The position numbers and the translations under genes are program-made. The notes under the pieces are model-generated. The model saw only the letters and a list, made by a program, of their open reading frames with translations, ran no database searches and had not been told where the DNA came from. A DNA stretch of 64,000 bases from JAKLIN01 sp964544395. GTDB lineage: Archaea; Nanobdellota; Nanobdellia; Pacearchaeales; GW2011-AR1. The stretch lies in NCBI GenBank assembly GCA_964544395.1, contig CAZJAO010000002.1:19950-83949 (forward strand). Direction: 5' to 3'. Shown here in pieces: positions 59,175 through 64,000 of the stretch. Position 1 is the first letter of the stretch, and each line of letters opens with the position of its first letter.

Positions 59175-59528
59175 ATGGCTAAGGAAAAGACAAAAATAAA
59201 GGAAATATCAATTATACAATCCAAGGGGGCCTTCTCTCTTTTCAAGCCAGGAGCCTCAAGAAACTATAATTACGAGGACGTTTCTTCATTAAGACAGGTT
59301 CTAAGCAATGAAAAAGCAAGGATATTAAATACAATAAAATCCAGGAATCCTGCCTCTATTTATGAGCTTGCAAAGATTCTGGGAAGAAATTTCAAGGCGG
59401 TCAGTGATGATGTTAAGCTTCTGAAAAAGTTTGGCTTTATAGAACTCAAAGAAGAGCAATCAAAAAAGAGAAGAAGATTAAGACCAGTAATTGTAGTAGA
59501 TACACTTAATATCTTGGTTAAATTGTAG
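59175..59528 (+). CDS. winged-helix DNA-binding protein (HVO_A0114/COG4190-like)
   Basis: A 117-residue likely transcription regulator. Helix-turn-helix NPASIYELAKILGRNFKAVSDDVKLLKKFGFIEL (about 56-89, cited in parts: YELAKILGRNFKAVSDDV, LLKKFGFIEL) is followed by a basic wing KKRRRLRPVIVVDTL. This is the pattern of archaeal COG4190-type regulators. It is divergent from the S-layer gene and reads out of the same upstream region, which holds three palindromic sites. Regulation of the S-layer gene and of itself is inferred from position. Confidence 0.82.
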   Translation: MAKEKTKIKEISIIQSKGAFSLFKPGASRNYNYEDVSSLRQVLSNEKARILNTIKSRNPASIYELAKILGRNFKAVSDDVKLLKKFGFIELKEEQSKKRRRLRPVIVVDTLNILVKL

Positions 59529-59531
59529 TGC

Positions 59532-60017
59532 CTAATAGTACACATTAAATAGTAAGCCCATAGATACCCCCTCTTTTGAAGGTAATTCCTGAGAAGTCCC
59601 TTCCGAATTTGAGGTTATATTGCCTGCCGTAATGACTGAGACTTCTCCATTGCTTGAGGTTATATTCAAGACGTACCCTTTATACTTACTTCCCTGCTCT
59701 ATAGCCCAGCTATTGTTCAGAATTCCAGTCAATGTAGAACTTAAAACAGCACAACTATCTTCATCATCACTGCATAAAGCCTCTGAACTACACATGGAAA
59801 TCAAGTCTTGAACAGAAATATAGCCATAAAAATCCTGACATTGGGTGCTGGACTGGAGCATTGAATGAACAAAATTCTCTACTTCATAACTTTGTACGTT
59901 TTGAGTATTGGGCCTTGTTAGAAAAAATCCGAGAAATACTAGCAATATCACCGAGACTATAATTATAATTAATGCAAATCCCACCATCTCTTCTTGCGCT
60001 CTTTTGTTTTTTATCAT
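59532..60017 (-). CDS. pilin-like protein with class III signal peptide (1)
   Basis: A 161-residue exported protein. The N-terminus KNKRAQEEMVGFALIIIIV (about 3-21), short basic head, KR-A/G-Q, then a long hydrophobic helix, is the class III signal of archaeal type IV pilins and archaellins. The outer part holds four to five Cys (CQDF, MCSS, LCSD, DSCAV) and sequons NNS, NIT. Last gene of the cluster, overlapping the previous gene by 4 bases. No prepilin peptidase or assembly ATPase is in the window. Confidence 0.7.
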   Translation of the reverse strand: MIKNKRAQEEMVGFALIIIIVSVILLVFLGFFLTRPNTQNVQSYEVENFVHSMLQSSTQCQDFYGYISVQDLISMCSSEALCSDDEDSCAVLSSTLTGILNNSWAIEQGSKYKGYVLNITSSNGEVSVITAGNITSNSEGTSQELPSKEGVSMGLLFNVYY

Positions 60018-60529
60018 GATCCTGTATAACTTACAATTACTTTAGCTAAATCGCATCTTGAGAATATCTGTCCATTAAGATTATATTCTCCGCATAAAGA
60101 AACAAAATTAGAAACACCGGTGCCATTGCCCGGAATTAGAGTAATTACATCGCAATTTGGGAAATTCGAAGAAGTGCATTCAGTTTGATTGTTATCTGGA
60201 TATATTTTTCTTATCTGCAATCCTTCAACTCCCCAGAAATTCCCATTACCATACTCGCTTATCAAATTTTTGAGATTGAAAACTTTGTCTGCATCAACAC
60301 AAGAGCCCATGTCTGTCCCAAAACTGCTTCCGCATGAGAATTCAGGGGAATCCGAGATTTTAGAGACGAGCAATTTTGCATTATCGGATTGTATTATCGT
60401 AGATTTTGCTTTCAAGCTAGAAACTTGTGTAACGAGGACCAGCATTCCGGCCAGGACAAAAAATAGAGTGACTGCAAGCAGCATAATCGTCATTTGCTGT
60501 ATCTTCAACTGTCCTCTTTTTGTTTTCAT
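60014..60529 (-). CDS. pilin-like protein with class III signal peptide (2)
   Basis: About 171 residues. Start MKTKRGQLKIQQMTIMLLAV (basic head, KRGQ, hydrophobic helix) then an outer domain with several Cys (FSCGS, GSCVD, ECTSS, NCDV, LCGE, RCDL) and the Asn-Gln-Thr, Asn-Gly-Thr sequons. Start choice: the ATG at 60529 lies 8 bases after the previous gene's stop. Upstream in-frame ATGs at 60541 and 60553 lie inside that gene and would spoil the signal peptide. Confidence 0.7.
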   Translation of the reverse strand: MKTKRGQLKIQQMTIMLLAVTLFFVLAGMLVLVTQVSSLKAKSTIIQSDNAKLLVSKISDSPEFSCGSSFGTDMGSCVDADKVFNLKNLISEYGNGNFWGVEGLQIRKIYPDNNQTECTSSNFPNCDVITLIPGNGTGVSNFVSLCGEYNLNGQIFSRCDLAKVIVSYTGS

Positions 60530-60537
60530 TTTTATTA

Positions 60538-61500
60538 CTACCATAGCTTGCATGAACCAGCACTGCCACTCATGTCGTTTTCCTGCTGTATTTTATTTGT
60601 AAACGATGCTAATCCATTGATACTTGCAGAGCCTGCAAATGAATTTGACATACTTCCTAATTGAGTCAAATCAGAGATAAGATTCGAGTTGCATCCTATC
60701 TTTGAAATTGTATTTGCTTTGTCTATATAAAGTGAAGAAAGTTGAGTTTCCCTTTCCATGAGCCTCTTTAGCTGGCATTCATAAACCGTTTTATCTGAAA
60801 AAATAGCCCCATACATTAATGCATCGCCATAAAATAACACTGTGCTGTTATTGCTGCTGCTTTGGCTTACTGTCCCCCTTACATAATTGACATTTATATC
60901 ACATTTCTCTCCGCTGAAGCAGACTTTTAGACTCGTGCCCGGGCAAGTCTGTGTATCATTAGTCAACTGAAGATTTTGTTCATTCAGTTTTGTTAATTCA
61001 TCCTGGATATTTGAAGGGGGATTTACAAAACAATAATTTGTTAGAGATGAAGTCATATAGATAACATCTGAAATTTTGAATGGAAAATCGAATGGCTTTG
61101 AGAAGAGATAAAATTGCTGGCCTTCTACAACATTGCCCGAGAAGATATATTTGTTCTGGAATGCAGCGCCATTTGTTGGCGTAGACCATTTACCTAAACT
61201 TTGCTGTGAAGTACTTATAATCTGATTTCCGAATATGCCGCTGGCATCATCACATTGATTGTATATTCTTGTATTTTGAGTTATTCCGATAGAAGTAACT
61301 TCCCCTGTCTGAAAACTTGTTTCAAGAGGATTGAGAAGAACTGCAATTTGATTCTGCGTCTGTGCGCCCGTTGAATATTGTCCAATATTAATTATCTTAG
61401 TCGCCGCAAAAATTGCAAGCACGAGTATTACTGCGCCGGCAATAATTGCAAAAAGCCATGCGAAGGAGATTTCCATGAATCCCCTTTTCTTCATTCTCAT
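60538..61500 (-). CDS. pilin-like membrane-anchored protein, large (3)
   Basis: A 320-residue protein beginning RMKKRGFMEISFAWLFAIIA, a basic head followed by one hydrophobic helix, again class III-like (KRG-F-x-E). The outer domain is mixed, with Cys in QCDD, NYCFV, TCPG, VCFSGEKC, ECQL, GCNS and SCKLW, so it is probably disulfide-stabilised. Overlaps its upstream neighbour as ATGA. Larger than usual pilins; a tip or minor pilin-like role is possible. No family recognised. Confidence 0.7.
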   Translation of the reverse strand: MRMKKRGFMEISFAWLFAIIAGAVILVLAIFAATKIINIGQYSTGAQTQNQIAVLLNPLETSFQTGEVTSIGITQNTRIYNQCDDASGIFGNQIISTSQQSLGKWSTPTNGAAFQNKYIFSGNVVEGQQFYLFSKPFDFPFKISDVIYMTSSLTNYCFVNPPSNIQDELTKLNEQNLQLTNDTQTCPGTSLKVCFSGEKCDINVNYVRGTVSQSSSNNSTVLFYGDALMYGAIFSDKTVYECQLKRLMERETQLSSLYIDKANTISKIGCNSNLISDLTQLGSMSNSFAGSASINGLASFTNKIQQENDMSGSAGSCKLW

Positions 61501-61937
61501 TTTGCGATTGTTACTAAAGTGTCACCGAAGTTTTTTTGAAGAACCAGGCTTAATTGCCCATTAATTACATTAAAACATGAGTCCCCCGCGGCTGTCGTCG
61601 CAGTTATATTGATATGGTCTACATTATGGCTGTTCTCTGGCCGATTGTTGTTTCCATAAAGAATCATATTTTCACTTCCCGTATTTGTAAAACAAATCTC
61701 TTTTACAGAAGAGGGAAGAATATAAGGTTTAGGCTGAACAGCTTGTGCAGAATTCCAAACAGTATTGACATCATTTTGGAGAGTGTCATAGAACGTGTTA
61801 ATCTTTATGCTGTCCTGAAGACCGAGGAATTTTTGTATTGCATAAAATGCAAATGCAATAAATATTATAATCAGGATTATGGAAAAAATCATTCCAAAAG
61901 AAAGATGTATCTGCCCTCTGCGGCCTCTTTTCACCAT
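61497..61937 (-). CDS. pilin-like protein with class III signal peptide (4)
   Basis: A 146-residue protein beginning VKRGRRGQIHLSFGMIFSII, a basic head with RRGQ and then a hydrophobic helix to about residue 35. Outer domain with two Cys (EICFT and DSCFN) likely paired, sequon NIT. First of the four pilin-like genes, 22 bases after the YbaK gene. No archaellin-type conserved pattern beyond the signal. Confidence 0.7.
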   Translation of the reverse strand: MVKRGRRGQIHLSFGMIFSIILIIIFIAFAFYAIQKFLGLQDSIKINTFYDTLQNDVNTVWNSAQAVQPKPYILPSSVKEICFTNTGSENMILYGNNNRPENSHNVDHINITATTAAGDSCFNVINGQLSLVLQKNFGDTLVTIAK

Positions 61938-61959
61938 CAGTTAAAGAATAGAATAAAGC

Positions 61960-62439
61960 TTATAAATTTTTATAAGAATCTGTTATTTCCAATATTTTTC
62001 CATGAGTTATCTGGAGCAATTGCTTAGGATTTAGGCTAAAAACAGAATGTGGCGTGCCTGCAGCAGCCCATATTTCGCCTTGTTGCATTAAATCTTTGTC
62101 AATAAAGATTTGTATTTTCTCGTTATGTCCTATTGGCGGCACTCCTCCGATTGAATACCCTGTTTTGTTTTTTACAAATTCAGCGTCGGCCTTCTTGATC
62201 TTTTCTCCAATTTCGGACTCAATCTGCTTTTCATTTATCCTGTTAGAACCGCTGGCAATTACAAGAATAGGATTTTTTGTTTTCTCTCCTTCAAATAGAA
62301 TTGATTTTGCAATCTGTGAGACATTACATCCAATTGCTTTTGCAGCATCAAGAGAAGTTCTTGTAGACTCTGGAAAGTCCCTTATATGAAAAGAAAATCC
62401 AAATTGATTCAATATCTCTCGTATTTTATTAGAGCTCAT
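61960..62439 (-). CDS. YbaK/ProX-family aminoacyl-tRNA deacylase
   Basis: A 159-residue cytosolic editing enzyme that removes wrong amino acids from tRNA (Cys- or Ala-tRNA-Pro in studied members). Family segments: SLDAAKAIGCNVSQIAKSIL (about 29-48), the catalytic-site lysine region in this stretch (Lys46), TGYSIGGVPPIGH (about 92-104) and WAAAGTPHSVFSLNP (about 123-137). It lies 4 bases after a secreted-protein gene and 22 before the pilin-like genes, an odd place for a translation enzyme. Confidence 0.9.
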   Translation of the reverse strand: MSSNKIREILNQFGFSFHIRDFPESTRTSLDAAKAIGCNVSQIAKSILFEGEKTKNPILVIASGSNRINEKQIESEIGEKIKKADAEFVKNKTGYSIGGVPPIGHNEKIQIFIDKDLMQQGEIWAAAGTPHSVFSLNPKQLLQITHGKILEITDSYKNL

Positions 62440-62443
62440 AGAA

Positions 62444-64000
62444 TTAAACTTGCGAGGGACTTAGAACAATGCTGCAACTATTTGGATCCGGCTGATTGCC
62501 GAAAGAGTCTTGGCATTTGATGTAATATGTTCTTCCAGCTACCCAGCTTGTTGCATGTGTCAATCCGTCTGTGGTAGACATAGCATTTCCATTTTCGAAA
62601 GGATATGTGCAATCAACAATGTCGTAAACACAGGTTGCTTTCTCGTCAGTCTGTATATCTAAATTTGCACCATCATGTGTTGCCCTGACTACATTAGGCG
62701 CTTGAGTGTCTGTCTGTACATTGAAATTTATCGAAGAGTAAGCAGCATTTCCCCCTAAGTCAACACACTTGATGTAATATGTGTAAGCTCCAGAAGGAAG
62801 ATACAAATCTTGTGCACTCTGGTATGAATTCGTAGTTGAGAACATAAGGTAATCGGCACCATTTCCTGTTGGACTGTAGTAACAAATTGCCTGTCCTTGA
62901 TTCTGTCCTGCATTTGTCTGAACGCCTAATGTAACCTTGACACTTTGAGTTGAATCCTTAATCAAAGTTCCATTGGAAGGAGTTACCATGCTTATTCCAA
63001 GAGGCTGAGTTCCCATCAGTACATACTTGTAAGCCTGAGTATCAACATTTCCACTAGTATCATTGCATGCAAAATAGAAATCATTTTCCACCGCGCTCTT
63101 TAATCCATTAAGATTTGCATTGCATGTGACTGTTCCTGAATATGTCCCTTGAGTGTTCATGACATTTCCACAGCTCATATTATTTTCCATGTTGCTGTAG
63201 TCATAGTTATTATGGCTCCATTTGCAGCTGCTTACAGGCTCATTGACATAAACTCCTACATTTGTTGAAGTTGTTCCTGAAGGAACTGGAGCTCCATTCA
63301 ATATGCTCGTTCCAATTATCTGAGGAGGAGTCTGGTCTGGTGTTGTATCTACAATGAACTGAACATCAAATACAGGAATATCTGAATATCCATTTGCATT
63401 TTGGCATCTGATATATATGTCCACTTGTCCGCTCTTTTGGACTGAAATGCTTGAAGAAGGTTGGAAAACAGGTATGCTTACTGTGTGGTTGTAAGCAGTT
63501 AATCCTTCTGTTCCGTCAATTCCCCCAAACATTGTAAAACTCATATTTTCATATGAATCTTGTCTTACTAAATCAATCTTGCACTTTGAAGCTTTGTCTG
63601 TACTTATACCGAAGGTCAAAGCAGTGTAAGGAGGAATATCTCCTGTAGGGGATTGTATTAATACTCCTGTATCTCCTGGAACTTGTGCATTTAATGGCGT
63701 GTAAGTATAACCGCTAGGCAAGGCAGAACTTAAGAAAGTCATGACAGGAGGGTTTATGTCATGAGGATCTACCCATACACATATTGATTTGCCTTGACCT
63801 GCCTGAGAATTTTCTAACTTGCAAGCTTGTCCTAAACTAGTGCATTGGTAAGACGTACAAGACAATCCATTTTGTCCGCACTTGCCGCAATCATTTCCCC
63901 CATTTGGTGCCTGCCAGGGAACACATGAGACAATTACTGCGTTAAGTTTTGTAGTTTTGTAAAATAATAAAAATAGAGCCGAATATCTTTGAAGATGTGA
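62444..64000 (-). CDS. large Cys-rich secreted protein, N-terminus beyond window
   Basis: The frame is open to the window edge, so 518 residues of a longer protein are visible and the true start is outside. A Cys-dense segment reads CGKCGQNGLSC and then YQCTSLGQACKLE, a pattern of small disulfide loops. Several Ig/fibronectin-like beta domains follow (DTTPDQTPPQIIGTS, LTHATSWVAGRTYYIKCQDS), each with paired Cys. A TTG near 63865 looks like a start but codons before it continue in frame with coding character. Probably the founding gene of the pilin-like operon, a surface or filament-associated protein. Confidence 0.75.
   Translation of the reverse strand, partial: SHLQRYSALFLLFYKTTKLNAVIVSCVPWQAPNGGNDCGKCGQNGLSCTSYQCTSLGQACKLENSQAGQGKSICVWVDPHDINPPVMTFLSSALPSGYTYTPLNAQVPGDTGVLIQSPTGDIPPYTALTFGISTDKASKCKIDLVRQDSYENMSFTMFGGIDGTEGLTAYNHTVSIPVFQPSSSISVQKSGQVDIYIRCQNANGYSDIPVFDVQFIVDTTPDQTPPQIIGTSILNGAPVPSGTTSTNVGVYVNEPVSSCKWSHNNYDYSNMENNMSCGNVMNTQGTYSGTVTCNANLNGLKSAVENDFYFACNDTSGNVDTQAYKYVLMGTQPLGISMVTPSNGTLIKDSTQSVKVTLGVQTNAGQNQGQAICYYSPTGNGADYLMFSTTNSYQSAQDLYLPSGAYTYYIKCVDLGGNAAYSSINFNVQTDTQAPNVVRATHDGANLDIQTDEKATCVYDIVDCTYPFENGNAMSTTDGLTHATSWVAGRTYYIKCQDSFGNQPDPNSCSIVLSPSQV

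Noticed and set aside
63865..64000. Taking 63865 as the true start of the Cys-rich secreted protein
   Set aside because: The codon is TTG with no promoter or ribosome site, and the frame before it stays open to the window edge with a further Cys-rich stretch, so the gene is partial.
1..64000. CRISPR arrays, insertion sequences, rRNA genes or prophage genes
   Set aside because: No regularly spaced repeats, transposase, integrase or rRNA-like stretch was seen on reading both strands. A short or degraded element could be missed without a search.

Overview
The window is AT-rich, gene-dense archaeal chromosome. Archaeal-type ribosomal proteins (eS4, eL19, eL32, eL40, eL43, P1), aIF1/SUI1, a hypusine-type aIF5A, Spt5, Rpo12, prefoldin, an AglB oligosaccharyltransferase, an archaeosortase, an S-layer protein and class III (pilin-type) signal peptides all point to Archaea. 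Many genes have a TATA element about 25 bases before an ATG, which suggests leaderless mRNAs. Gene order, the archaeosortase and the Cys-rich secreted protein suggest a DPANN lineage of the Pacearchaeota/Woesearchaeota kind. This placement is an inference; no rRNA gene is present to settle it.

Layout. (1) 1-20344 is a glycan locus read mostly leftward: sugar-nucleotide enzymes (GDP-mannose 4,6-dehydratase, DegT aminotransferase fused to a cupin, cupin, Gfo/Idh oxidoreductase, and a 905-residue dehydratase-cupin-C-methyltransferase fusion), six glycosyltransferases including a GT11 fucosyltransferase-like and a WecG-like enzyme, several methyltransferases, then AglB and a polyprenyl-phosphate sugar-1-phosphate transferase. 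(2) 20374-34898 holds prefoldin alpha, an EMC3-like membrane protein, SecY and a complete leftward S10/spc ribosomal operon with two unrecognised small genes embedded in it. (3) 34999-39903 holds a WbuC cupin, two unrecognised proteins, an AI-2E family permease, tRNA-Ser, an XPD/DinG-like helicase and tRNA-Thr. (4) 39940-45096 holds the uL1-uL10-P1 operon behind a strongly structured leader, a CARF-like protein, an S2P-type protease, eL40, a PRTase-like protein and aIF5A. (5) 45147-50997 holds FKBP, FtsZ, SecE, Spt5, uL11, tRNA-Pro, eL43, Rpo12, prefoldin beta and SepF. A lipoprotein gene pair is inserted between SecE and Spt5. (6) 51148-64000 is a cell-surface region: secreted membrane-anchored proteins, PAP2 phosphatase, archaeosortase, DedA, the S-layer protein with a long regulated upstream region, a winged-helix regulator, and an operon of four pilin-like proteins behind a large Cys-rich secreted protein and a YbaK deacylase.

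The surface themes connect. Region 1 can make a deoxy/amino-sugar glycan, AglB can transfer it to Asn sequons in secreted proteins such as those of region 6, and the archaeosortase can process C-terminal anchors. The best leads for new biology are the pilin-like operon, the S-layer intergenic region with three palindromic TATGCATA sites, the palindromic bidirectional promoter at the archaeosortase, the uL1 leader hairpin, the trifunctional sugar enzyme, and the two unknown genes coupled into the ribosomal operon.
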